From positions 682,001-746,000 of the forward strand of contig JAKLMB010000011.1 in assembly GCA_022813625.1 (NCBI GenBank): a stretch of DNA of 64,000 nt. Direction: 5' to 3'. Source of the DNA: Aaosphaeria pasadenensis. Taxonomy: Eukaryota; Ascomycota; Dothideomycetes; Pleosporales. The notes beneath the pieces were generated by a model. That model was given only the letters and a program-made list of their open reading frames with translations, searched no databases and had not been told where the DNA came from. The position numbers and the translations under genes were made by a program. Below, piece after piece: positions 53,422 to 64,000 of the stretch (the first letter of the stretch is position 1; every line of letters begins with the position of its first letter).

Positions 53422-55621
53422 ATGGCTCTTACTCAAGAACCAAAGCTTAGTTCTGAGGCTACCACAACCGGAATAGCACGCCAGGAGGTCTTGGAGCGAT
53501 ATGAAGAGCTGCTACTTCAACAAAAGTCCTCGCCAGATCATGTATTCATAAGTGGAAGTTCTTTTCGTGAGCTTGACCCAAATTTGGTCGTTTTAGATGA
53601 AAAGGCTCGCGAGCATCCTCGGGTATGGTTTTCTATTTCCTGCTCGACTTCCACTAGTCTAACACTTTTATTCAGGATTGGCTCGTTCCAAAGAAGATCC
53701 GAGCCACTGCTATGGTGGGAGCGTATTGCTTTCTGAGTCCATTCGCCAGTACAATATTCGCACCATCTGTTCATCTCGTCATGGCCGATCTCAACATCAC
53801 AGATAGTACCTTGGGCGCCCTAGCAGTTTCCATATTTCTTTTCGGATTCGCGATCGGTCCTTTGGTACTGGCCCCAATGAGTGAGTTGTATGGCCGTAGG
53901 TTGATCATCAACTGTGGCAATCTTGTGTTTGTTGCATTTTCGATTGGTGCAGGCTTTGTTCAAACGGTGATTCTCCTTCGTATACTCTTGGAATTTGTAA
54001 GCTAAAGTAATGATATGATACAGCCTGCTCAACTCTTCACAAGTCGCATATTCGCTGGCCTAGGTGGCTCGGCAGCATTGTCCATTGTTGGTGGTACGGT
54101 CGCGGACATGTGGGATCTTAAGGCAAGACCAAAAGCTTCAGGTTTAGTTATGCTTGGGCCGTAAGTGAAATGGTTGATTTTCGTTGACCAAGTTCTGACT
54201 TTCATTAGTGTTCTGGGTCCGATCCTAGGTCCAGTGTGTGGCGGTTGGATGTCAGAGGCAGCAAGTTGGAGATGGACTCTCTGGGTACCGGTAAGACTGA
54301 CACTGTTACATTTCGCACAATTAATAATTGATCTCTCACAGGCCATTGCAAGTGGCATTCTATCTGTCGCAGGCTACTTCTTCCTTCCTGAGACCTACGC
54401 ACCGCAAGTTCTTCAGCATAAATTGCAGAAAATGAAAACCCTACACCCAGACAAGAAATTCTATACGGTACTGGATCTGACTCAGTCTCCTTCTGGATTC
54501 AGGTTTCTGTTCAATCAGTTCGTGAGACCTCGTAAGTATTGTGTGCTCCAAGGAATATAATGTGCTTACAACACTACAGTTGTATATCTTGCAGTCGACC
54601 CTGCATTGGCACTAGCCTCAATTTTCTATGCAGTCTTATTTGGAGTTGTCTATTTAGTCATAGTCACCGTAAGATACCCTCAGCTGCAATGGATTGTACT
54701 AATGCGGTACAGCTTGCTGATGTCTTTGGCCACGGATATGGGCACTCTGTGGGATTTGTAGGAACCGACTTTCTATCTGCCGGAGTCGGAATGAGTAAGT
54801 CTTAACAGTACCTGAATGATATTCGAACACAGTGGGGTTTGATGCATTATCTGATCTTCAATACAGTCATAGGCACCTTTGGAACAATTAGAGTCATGGA
54901 AATGATCTTCAAGAAGGACACTACAACTGGCCAAGTGAAATACAAACCAGAATCTCGGTATGTATCTTCAGAAGTGCGGTTTATTGAGGCTCAATCTAAT
55001 GAAAGCAGCTTGTTGAGTTGCATTGTGGGGGGTATTCTCAGCGTAGGTGGGTTGTTCATGTATGGATTCTCAGCAATGAGAACGCATTATATTGTTGTAA
55101 GTTTCCAAATGCAAGCTAAACCGAAAATCGTTTCATTTACAAGTAAACAGCCGCTTATAGGCATAGCAATATTTGCTTGTGGGACTATGAATATAATGCT
55201 AGCAATACAAATTTATGCAGTGGATGGGTAAGCATCGTCCCATACTCCCCAGAGCATCGCTAATGTCGCAGTTTCAAATACCCTGCCTCTGCATTTGCGG
55301 CCAGTGAGTCCAGACCGTGTTTTTACCATAGATCGTGTCTTCTAATCATCAATAGTCTCTGTTCTTCGATGCCTCTTTGCCGGTTTCTTCCCTCTCTTTG
55401 GCCCAAAGCTTTTCGTTCGGCTAGGTGTTGACTGGGGTGTTGGATTGTTAGCATTTCTTGTTCTAGGCCTGGGTACACCCATGATCACTTTAGTAAGATC
55501 CTATCAGCGGCATACTGACGCCTATCTTGTTAATTCATTGTGACAGCTATATATTTTTGGTCCTCGACTTCGCAGAATCGGCGTTCAACATATGAGTAGA
55601 TTTGAGGGAGATTGTGGCTGA
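53422..55621 (+). CDS. MFS transporter, drug/metabolite:H+ antiporter type
   Basis: Twelve exons (53422-53622, 53676-53966, 54024-54160, 54209-54290, 54342-54531, 54580-54668, 54713-54794, 54867-55096, 55151-55227, 55272-55303, 55356-55492, 55547-55621) close to 540 residues with no internal stop. MFS DHA1-type features: DWLVPKKI before TM1, the loop 2-3 motif LAPMSELYGRR, FAGLGGSAALSIVGGTVADMW in TM4, and the antiporter-type motif LGPILGPVCGGWMSEAASWRW in TM5. Plasma-membrane export of a small molecule is likely. The high intron density contrasts with the other transporter in this window. The intron at 53967-54023 was chosen because the shorter alternative would be only 27 nt. Faces the regulator gene across a shared promoter, suggesting local control. 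Confidence 0.9.
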
Positions 55622-55828
55622 TCCCAAATGTCATCGAATCGGTGAGCAAGATAGAGGCTCGACCCGGAAGCTACATATTCATACATATTTTGCGTCACCG
55701 AAGATGCCTACAGCTAGTTTTTATTGTTTGAGGAAAGAAAGGTGAAACAATTCAATTAGTACCACATCAAAACTCCTTTGGGTTATATGGGAAAGATTTC
55801 GAGCATATATATAATCTAGTACACGAGG

Positions 55829-58800
55829 TCAAGTGCTAGAGTCTTCGAATCCAGAGCTTTCATCTTTTGGTACTTGTTTCCGCTGTTTTGATCGCTTCTT
55901 CTGCCTCTTCTCAACCTTATCGTTATCACTACCCGATCCCTTGCGTGTGCTTACATCCTTAGCCTTCTTCGGCTTTTCTACTTTCTCGTCATCCTCATCA
56001 TCACTGGAATCAATGCTCTTCTTCTTCGACTTCACACTGGACCTGGATTTTGATTTTGCCTTAGTCTTTAACTTGCGCTTCTTTTTCTTCTTGTCCGAGT
56101 CTGAGTCCGAAGAAGAGGAAGATGAGGATGAGGATGACGAAGATGACGAGGAACTGGATGAAGAAGAGCTGTCGTCCGAGTCAGATAATTGAATTCTTCT
56201 TGTAGCGTGGGCGTTTGAGTTGTCTGCTCTAAGCTTCTTAATTTTCGCGTTCTTCGCTTCATCGCCGACGTGGACCTCTTGGAGGTATTCGTCGAATTGA
56301 ATGGACGCATTTGCAATTGTCTTGAAGTGTTTGACTGTAATCGTTGGACTCTTCTCAGGCGAATTTCGCACTGCAAACTGTGCAAGTGCGAGTGCCGTTT
56401 GGAAAGCATTTTGGATCTGCCGGCCGTTCCATTGGAGATTGTGATAGAACCTGTCAGAAAAGCGAAGAATCTTGTCCTTCTTCATCTCGATTTTAGGTAG
56501 ACCATCCTTCTCTCTTTCTTTGCTTAGCCGACTCAGCCGTCTGATGCTTGTCTTCCAGACCTTATGGGACTGCTTCTCGTTCAACGTGGGGTAGTATAAG
56601 GTCAAATGAATTCGTGATCGGAATGCATCATCAAATGCGCCGACTCTATTTGTCGTCAAAAAGAGTATTCCACTGTAATACTCGAGCACACGCAGAAAAA
56701 CCGAAACTAATGCGTTGCGTTTGACATCTGCTTTGTCGCGTTCTGCCAAGAAAACATCGGCCTCGTCGATTAGTAATACGCAACCCCAGCGATGCCCTAG
56801 CCTAAATAGGTCCTCGAGCTTCTTCTCAACATCATCTGGCTCATGGCCTATATCTCCACTCGTGATCGGATAAAGAGGACGTCTTGTATGAGCTGCAACT
56901 GTTTCTGCAGTCGATGTCTTTCCCACGCCAGGCACTCCATGTAGGAGGATGATGCAGCCTTTTCCTTTTCCTTGAACAAGGCCGATCTCGCTCTTCGACT
57001 TCTTGTTATCACCGGAAGTTCTCGCATCAACAGCATGAGTCTGCACCATGGATTGAACCATTTCTTTATGACCTTCAGGAAGTACTAAGTCATCCCATCC
57101 GCTATCATAACTGCTTCTCTCGACTTTGGAGATGCACTCTATGTCAAATTGATCTGTTGCATGACCAAGTCAGAATACTTTCTGGGGATTAGAGTCCTGG
57201 GTACTCACGCCATCTTCTATTGCGCAAGGCAAATCCATGCACAATTCCGGGGAGGAGAATTAAAAGATCATTCGCCTCCAGGTCAAGCTTGAGTTCTTCT
57301 AGCTGCGACTTGTCGTCACTGATCTCGTACTCTTCTAGCAAAGCATTGATTCGCGACATGGTCTTTCCGTACTGTGCCACCTGGTTGTGAGGGTACATGT
57401 CAACGAATACGTTGGGTTCGCCACAGCCCGTAGGACACATGGTCAGTACTTCCGGCACGCTTCTCAGGCCGGTTCGCCTCCAGAAATTGGATTCTTCATA
57501 AAACTCTGGAGCGGCGTCTTCGTCCTGTGCGAATGCTTGCTCAAAATCGACTATGATTGGACTGCGTATCTATCGTATTATGTCAGAATTGGGTTTTCTT
57601 CATGTTCAAGCCGACTAACCTCTTCTTGGTGAGTGCCTGCAGTCATACCATCATACATAAGATGTGTGACTGGTGTGTAGTTGATGAACTTGCGTCCTCT
57701 TGCAATAAGGTGTTCTGCCCCTTGGAGCTGCCTGGCATATGATACCGGGAACACCGCCAGCGATACTATATCAGTCTCGCCTTCATATGGCTTCAAAATG
57801 AAGAAATCCCATGCTGTTTTCAATTTCTTCCCATCAAATTCGATGAAGAAGCATGAGATATAAAGGGGTAAAAACCGTTCCTTGGTAATTTGTCTTTTCA
57901 GCTGAGACGCTGATGCCGCTGATACCATATCCTCATGAAGCTCATCCTCATCCGACCTCAGAAAATGGTCCCGCTGCAGCTTCTTTGTGGTGAACGACTT
58001 AAGGAAAGTGTTTATCGACTCGCCTCTCGGCGCCAACTGACCACCTATTTGGTATTAACATATTTTGGGTGCATTCCAACAAACGACGACAAGAATCTCA
58101 CCAATGCAAACGCCCCCCGCTGTTGCCAAAACTCGGTAAGCTTGAGGGGCATCCCTCCGTGATGACACCATTTCTTCAGCACCACTAGGGACATCTAGGT
58201 ATGTGAAAACCTGATGGTTCTTCCGTGATGGGCAATATATGGTGTCGTTGGTATCAAAAAGCATCCAAAGGTTCTCAAAAGCTACCGTTTTGGCTGTACC
58301 AGACCGGAGGTCGCCGTAGTACTGAAGATCTTTTGCTAGATACGCATCAACAAAAGCCACAAGCTTTTCAAAATGTGCGAGCGCTTCTGGTTTGTCGAAA
58401 GATTCGAGAGGAGTATCTTCAGAGTCCTCTATATTTGTCCTGGAAGAAGTTGCGGTCTTTGGGTTCTCCCCCTGCTCAGCACCACCTGCGTCTTCTTGAC
58501 CATTGGAAACGCTACTTGATAAGACCGTGCCATATCTTTGTAGAAGTTTTGAATACTGTTCTTTCAACTGTGTTGAGTTTCGTATCAATACTCGAAAAGG
58601 CTTAGACATCAGCACCGAGTGATTATTCCAAATTGAGTGTTGAGGACCAAGTGCGATATATAATCCGCCTTCGTTGCTCTTACTAAACCTGCCAACATGT
58701 TGAAACCAGTCAACTAGTATAGGAGAGTCAAATCGAATCGCGATGATATCAATATCATTTGGATCTGGTTGCTCGAGAATGCCTAAATTGATTGGCTCCC

Positions 58801-59610
58801 TTTTCCATTTGTGCAGTGCGCGGATGACGTTGCCAGGTTTTGTGGCCGACAGAAATCCCGTTTTTTGGAACCCAGCAGCAGGCTGGATGTCTGGATACGA
58901 TGGGTTATTTGGTTCCAGCCCAACATCATGGAAGCTTGTATACAGCTCATTAACCGTAGTCGAGATCTTATCGCCTTTCGGTACCACACGACCCTGTTCA
59001 TCGACCGTCTTCGGCTCATCTCTTTCCTCTTCTAGTTTGTTGATACGATCCTCCAGAGTTCGAAGGTAATCAACTAGATCGCGCACCAGCTTCGGTGCTT
59101 TGTCCTTGGGCGGTATTGGCCTCCTTTCGCATTTCTTCACATAGGCAGCGTATAACCCCTGATGAGTCAAATTCGACGCCGTATCTATATCCCATGGGTA
59201 GTTCATGGGCATCCTTGCGGGATCGTCATCGATATCAGAGTATTCCTCGGGATCGCGGACGGAACTTTCATCATTCGTACCATCTTCTGATGCACCATGG
59301 GATTCTTTGGCACTAACGTGCGATTTCTCGCTACCCGAGGTTATCTGAGGCTTTTCAAGGCCATTTTCATTGGATGGCTGCTTTTCTGGTGCAACTGCAT
59401 CGCCAATGTTTGTGCCAGGATCATCGTTGATGTGTTTGTCTGGACTCTCAATGTGCGAAGCATTGCCTTCCTTGGAACTGTTCGGCAACGCTTTGGTATC
59501 TACCTTGGATGCCTCTTCCGGAGGATGCACTGTATTCAAGAGTTATTCAAAAAGCCATATATGCCAAGGAGGGTTTCTAGCATGCCTTTTCCCTCGACTT
59601 CAGAACTCAT
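55829..59610 (-). CDS. AAA+ ATPase of the large fungal DUF7025/AAA family, with Ser-rich and Lys-rich tail
   Basis: Main exons: about 59539-58102, 58044 to about 57610, then from about 57570 (IRSPIIVDFEQAF) to 57209, and a last exon to 55829; the N-terminal splice is uncertain. A disordered acidic N-terminus and a coiled-coil stretch (LRTLEDRINKLEEERDE) precede a region of the kind found before the ATPase in this family (NHQVFTYLDV, NDLLILLPGIVHGFALRNRRW). The AAA core has Walker A HGVPGVGKTSTAE, Walker B CVLLIDEADVFLAERD, sensor-type ILFLTTNRVGAFDDAFRSRIH with arginine finger, and lid NLQWNGRQIQNAF. The tail has about 24 serines in mixed TCN codons followed by Lys/Ser/Asp-rich sequence. Probable hexameric protein-remodelling ATPase; substrate unknown. 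The start at 59610 (MSSE) requires a short first exon with a weak donor. Confidence 0.85.
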
Positions 59611-60273
59611 AGTGATGACCGAGCAAAGCCGATGCAGGGAGTTTCCCAACAGGCCAACTCCAAGGCTCAGGAAAAAACAATTGCGGGCCTGAGGAAAGGG
59701 CGGGGAGTGTTCAACTCTAGAGAAAGGCTGAGGCAACGCTATGTTTTGTATGTTACGAGGCTGAGGCTCGTGCGAGGGAACCAGGCGTTTACATATGCGA
59801 CATCTATGCAGCCACGCTCGAAGGTACAGAGTAACCGAGCCAATCTCGAGGCCTGGTGGAGTCGTGTTCTATGAACGAAGTTTGGGGGCCAAATTCTCAC
59901 CCATATTCCCTGTAAACCCCCAGTCAATGGGTGTATCGGATTTGAGCATGATTAGATCCAAGTGGGCATGTTATCAAAATCCAAATGATGCCACCCAGTG
60001 AGCAATCATCAGCAACTTCAGTTGGTAACTTTTGGTTGACTTAGGCAGGGGGCTGACAGGATCGATTGTTTGACAAGGGTTACTCAGTTGGGGGCGCAGT
60101 TGTTATGTCCCACATTACCCCAGCAATATCTACATCCAGCATCTCGCAGGCATCAGCTCAGACTCGAACGTCCACAAAAGACCTCTGTACATTGCCATGA
60201 ATCCGTATGACCTTTGAACACTTTGCTGTAAAGGACCCCGTACGATCAATTTTATTGCAATCAGACAATCATC
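59611..60273. promoter_or_regulatory. Divergent promoter between the AAA ATPase and the STAND-like gene
   Basis: 663 bp between opposite starts, so both promoters are here unless 5' exons extend into it. No motif is claimed. Confidence 0.5.
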
Positions 60274-62631
60274 ATGGCGCAAGATGTCTCAACCATCGTT
60301 CGTCACGATATTTTGACCAACAGCGCAGCCGAATTCCTCGAAACAAGAGCGGAGCAAGCCTTGGGAGTTGAATGCGTTAGTGTGAATGGGCCCCAATATA
60401 TTCCAGTTAAAGATCAATTTGTGGCGAAAAGCGAAATCTCGAAGTACGTCTAGAAGCTTTATATATGTGACATAATTAACAGCTAAGTAGTGTCAATTAC
60501 CTCAAAGAATCCGAAGAAAAGATGAAACAACTTGAGAAGTCCCTCACGAACTTTTGCAAAATCATCAAAGACAGAGGCTTCGATAAGAAGCTCAACATAT
60601 GCCTGAAAGATCCGGAAGCATATAACTCGACAGAGATTCTTGAAATAGTGGGGAAGATCGAGCACTCGCATAAAAACGCTGACAAGGTCAAATCATGCAT
60701 GGGCCGTATTCGCAAATGTTTCCACTTTATGGGAGAAAATTCAGGACAGATGCAGAGACTCGTTGGCTTTGTTCCAAACGATAAGTATGGATCCGTGATC
60801 TCTGGTGGATTCACCATTATTCTTGGGGTACGTCATCTTCATAGAAAGTTTGGTATGGGTGAACTTATAGAGCACAGGCTGCAGAGCGCGCAGAAGAGAT
60901 TCGAAGCGAGATTTATGAGATCCTAGCTGGCATACCTGATACGCTGAAGTTTCTAAATGACATGAGTAATGTTAACAACAAATCAGCGGATCTGCTCCGC
61001 AAAGCTGACTCCGTCTTTGTATCAATCTTTGTCATACTCGAAGAGATCGTCAAAGAACTGACAAAGTCAATGGGCAGTAAGTCATAGCCATCAAACAAAA
61101 ATATGACACATGATTAAGCTTGTTATAGGGAAAGGCATGTCACTTATTTTCCGGGGAGATAAAAGCGCTTTTGACTTCACCAAGGCTCTGCATGATCTTC
61201 AACTCAGGTTGAGCGATTTCAAACAGCAGGTTCAGATTTGCTCAGAACAGCGACTCGGTAGAGTAGATCTAAACGTTATGAGGGCGCGTGTGTCGGCAGA
61301 ATCGAGCGAACTCATGATTGCACAGACGGGTGTAGCGGTTGCAGGTACTGCAGCAACTTTCATTCTTTGTGTTCGGATTATCTAACTGATCTGTAACAGA
61401 CATGCAAGACCGTATGATACGCCTTGAACAGCGGTTGCAAGAGGGCATGAGAGAACAAACAGCAGCCCACGAAAGATTATGGAACAGAAGTCAAGCGTTT
61501 CTTGAAGGGCCTAGTAGCCAGAACGTGGAGCTTGTAAGAAGAGAGTCATTGCAAGTCAATGTGTACAACAATGTGTACGCTCTTCTAACTGCAAGCCCAT
61601 CGTTTGATTCTCGAACGGGCACGGGTACGTAAACTTAGCACCTATGAATGCGCGAGGTTGCTAAGTCACAAAAAGCCGATCTAGATCAAATGAAACAACT
61701 CCAACAGCAGCAGCAGAAACTTCTACTCGGAACGAAGGAATCACCATCGAAGAGACGAAAGTCCAATCGACGATTAGCGAAAAGCTGGTTAGGCCGCCTT
61801 GATCCCGTTTTTCTAAACCCTAACGAGGACATTCTTTCGTGTCTTCGAAGTCTAGAAACCTTGAGCTACTGCGAGAAGGCTCAGATCCAATGGATACTGA
61901 CCTCAGACTTGATTCATGATTGGCTGAAGTCATCAACTTCCATGGCGTTGACATTGGAGCCACTGGGATACCCAGAGAGCTCTGAGAATCCTATGTCATT
62001 TTCTGCCGCCTTCCTCCTAAAGTCTCTCCTTACGCACGACTACCCCATCGCCAGCTTCTTTTGTGCTATGCGTGCGAACAACAGCATGCAACCAGAGTAC
62101 TCTGGCCCAAGGGCTATGCTAGCAAGCTTGTTCGCCCAGCTGGTCAAACAGATCAGAATCAAACGCGAAGATGTTGATTTAAGTGCCCTAGGCATTCCAG
62201 ACAAGGTCGAAGGAGACGTAAATGATATCGAAGGCATGGCAACGAGGATTCTCACGCTGTTGAGTCTGTTACCAGAAGGGGACTGCATTTTCTTCGTGCT
62301 GGACTCCGTAGTATATCTTACGGGTCCGCAGAAGGACATCGATCTCGCCCTCAGATTGATGTTAGGTCTACTGAAGTTCTCAAAAGTGGTTGTGAAACTC
62401 CTCTTGACCGGAACAATGTCACGGGAAGTCATGGACAACCGACGCTGCCAAACACTTCACATTCCTGAGATAATTGATGGAGACAGCCAAGATATCATGA
62501 CATCCTTCTTTGAAGATGATCTGTCTCATTCAATCCTAGAAGGATTTGAGGAGCAGCAATCGGACGAAGATAGCGCTTCAGACACAGATAGCGATGATGA
62601 TTTATCCGACAGCAAGCTTGGGTGGCGGTGA
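60274..62631 (+). CDS. DUF7708-type STAND/NLR-like protein with degenerate NTPase region
   Basis: Six exons (60274-60443, 60488-60827, 60878-61076, 61129-61344, 61400-61624, 61685-62631) give 698 residues. The N-terminal helical part (CMGRIRKCFHFMGENSGQMQ, FVPNDKYGSVISGGFTIIL, EIRSEIYEILAGIPDTLKFL) looks like the DUF7708-type region at the N-terminus of many fungal STAND proteins. A coiled coil (MQDRMIRLEQRLQEGMREQ) and a Gln run follow. The C-terminal half resembles a STAND NTPase layout: ILTSDLIHDWL, a Walker-B-like CIFFVLDSVVYL, and LLLTGTMSREV, but the expected P-loop GxxxxGKS/T is missing (GYPESSENPMSFSA instead). There is no repeat domain after it; it ends in an acidic DSDDDLSDS tail. 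Possible role in allorecognition or stress sensing, inferred from family only. Confidence 0.7.
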
Positions 62632-63117
62632 CTGTAAATTTGAGAGGAGAATAGAAGGACAAAAGAGATGTCTGGTATGGAATATAAGTGAATGGATGAT
62701 GCCCATTGACATCTGGCCACCACCATAGCTTCTAGAGACGGTTACAGCCATTCGTGTAAAATCAATCACTCATAGCACATTACAGTCCTCATTTCAAGTT
62801 CACAGTAAAAATGTGAACGAAAGACGTTGAATTTACCTCCCCTGAACTTACCTAACCGTACCTCTAAACTAAACTCCACGTCTGTGCGCGGCAGTTAATT
62901 ACCCTTAACTACCCTAACCTCGGACAGTGGATGGAGCTATGCCCCCAGACACTCCACCCCCGCCCGCAGCCGCGGGAAGTGGTTAACCGCAGCTCACGGA
63001 AATGTCGACGTCGACTTTGTATATAGATCCCAATGCAATAATTACTTGAAGCCTCCCCTGGCTTCGACCAGACCCACACTTCCCATCTGGCTTGAAAATT
63101 CCACATTCCCTTCAATC
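62632..63117. other. Intergenic region, 486 bp
   Basis: 3' region of the STAND-like gene and promoter of the racemase-family gene. A TATA-like tgtatatag lies at about 63016-63024, roughly 95 nt upstream of the next start. Nothing else seen. Confidence 0.5.
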
Positions 63118-64000
63118 ATGGCTCATCAACCACCTCCTCTCACAGGCATCAGGGTGCTCGAGTTCGCTGGTCTGGCTCCGGGTATGTACTAATCTTGCGA
63201 ACAATATCATATTCAACGAGAAATCGAACACACACTCATAAGCATCTTCCAGGGCCCTTTGCCGGCATGCTCCTCGCCGACTATGGCGCAACAGTCCTCC
63301 GTCTCGATCGCGCTCCCGCGCAACCTACCTCCGACCAATTGACGCGGCGCAAGACCTCCATCTGCGTGAACATGAAATCGCCGGACGGACTCGCCTTGAT
63401 CAAGAAGATAATCCCCCAGGTCGACGTCGTCATCGATCCCTTTAGACCGGGCGTGTTGGAGAAAGCAGGCCTTTCCCCGGAAGACGTTTTGCTGAAATTG
63501 AACCCGCGCTTGATCGTCGGGCGCATGACGGGGTTCCGACGGGATGGCAAGTACAGCATGATGGCTGGCCATGACATAAACTATATTGCCGTCTCGGGAG
63601 TGCTGAGCCTCTTCGGCCGGAAGGGAGAGAAACCATATCCGCCAGGCAATGTTGTGGGAGACTTTGCTGGTGGCGGCGCAATGTGCTTCCTGGGCATTCT
63701 ACTTGCCCTGCTTGCACGGGAGAAGAGCGGATATGGCCAGGTCGTGGAGGCGAATATGGTGGACGGCAGCGCGATTCTCGCGACTATGCCGCGTCTAGGT
63801 ATGAAGAACGAAGTGTGGAAGCGCGAGCGGGGAACCAACATGTTGGATGGCGGCGCTCCATACTACGGCACATACGAGACGAAAGACGGGAAGTACATGG
63901 CCGTGTAAGTGCAATCACCCACCTTTTAATGAATGGCATTGTACTAACCAACTCAACCAGCGGAGCAATCGAACCACAATTCTACGCCGCTCTCCTCAAA
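63118..64000 (+). CDS. CoA-transferase family III protein, alpha-methylacyl-CoA racemase type (3' end cut by window)
   Basis: Exons 63118-63181, 63253-63904 and 63961 onward, running off the window. The start MAHQPPPLTGIRVLEFAGLAPGPFAGMLLADYGA is the CaiB/BaiF class III CoA-transferase beginning. Both residues used for proton exchange in alpha-methylacyl-CoA racemase are present: His in AGHDINYIAVSG (about residue 127) and Asp in GNVVGDFAGGG (about 157). This supports a racemase rather than a CoA transferase. It would convert (2R)- to (2S)-methylacyl-CoAs for peroxisomal or mitochondrial beta-oxidation of branched fatty acids. The targeting signal cannot be judged because the C-terminus is outside the window. 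Confidence 0.9.

Noticed and set aside
54001..54023. A 27-nt intron in the MFS gene ending at 54023
   Set aside because: Too short for fungal splicing; a 57-nt intron starting at 53967 gives a better family match (GFVQT joined to PAQLFTSRIFAG).
50712..55621. Treating the regulator/MFS pair as a biosynthetic gene cluster
   Set aside because: No polyketide synthase, peptide synthetase, terpene or tailoring enzyme adjoins them inside the window; only a regulator-exporter pair is supported.
1..64000. tRNA, rRNA, CRISPR arrays, prophage or transposon sequences
   Set aside because: I looked for B-box-like ggttcgaatcc words, regular repeat-spacer arrays, transposase or reverse-transcriptase motifs and long terminal repeats and saw none. 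A tRNA or covariance-model scan could still find a weak RNA gene.

Overview
The window is nuclear DNA of a filamentous ascomycete (Pezizomycotina). Evidence: protein genes carry many short GT-AG introns (about 45-70 nt), both strands are used with monocistronic spacing, and the proteins are fungal-type (Zn2Cys6 regulators, NCS1 permease, DUF7708-type protein, secreted esterase). I cannot fix the class or species from sequence alone. I saw no tRNA, rRNA, CRISPR array or recognisable transposon.

Layout. 1-6.3 kb: 3' part of a degenerate AMP-binding protein, an NCS1 nucleobase/allantoin-type permease, and the AP-1 clathrin adaptor mu subunit. 6.3-12.1 kb: minisatellite-rich DNA followed (minus strand) by a fast-evolving, internally repetitive nuclear-type protein whose exons and introns have themselves been duplicated. 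15.1-16.7 kb: S-adenosylmethionine decarboxylase. 19.3-21.4 kb: an epoxide-hydrolase-like protein that has lost its catalytic residues. 22-27.9 kb: a divergent housekeeping pair, HID1-like protein and the TFIIH helicase XPB/Ssl2. 30.6-33.1 kb: Zn2Cys6 regulator. 36-39.5 kb: F-box protein and the Fe-S assembly factor Cfd1. 40-43.7 kb: a 1245-residue secreted, tyrosine/glycine-rich, Kex2-site-bearing modular protein. 45-46 kb: secreted CE1-type esterase.

47.5-55.6 kb: accessory stretch with a regulator-like protein lacking a zinc cluster, a 72-residue secreted protein, and a divergent regulator/exporter pair: a transcription factor with two zinc clusters facing an MFS transporter across a promoter with perfect palindromes rich in CGG/CCG. 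55.8-62.6 kb: a AAA+ ATPase with a long serine run, head-to-head with a DUF7708-type STAND-like protein whose P-loop is not recognisable. 63.1-64 kb: start of an alpha-methylacyl-CoA racemase family gene.

Most genes act independently. Real functional pairings suggested by position are the double-zinc-cluster regulator with the MFS transporter, and (more speculatively) the AAA ATPase with the STAND-like protein.
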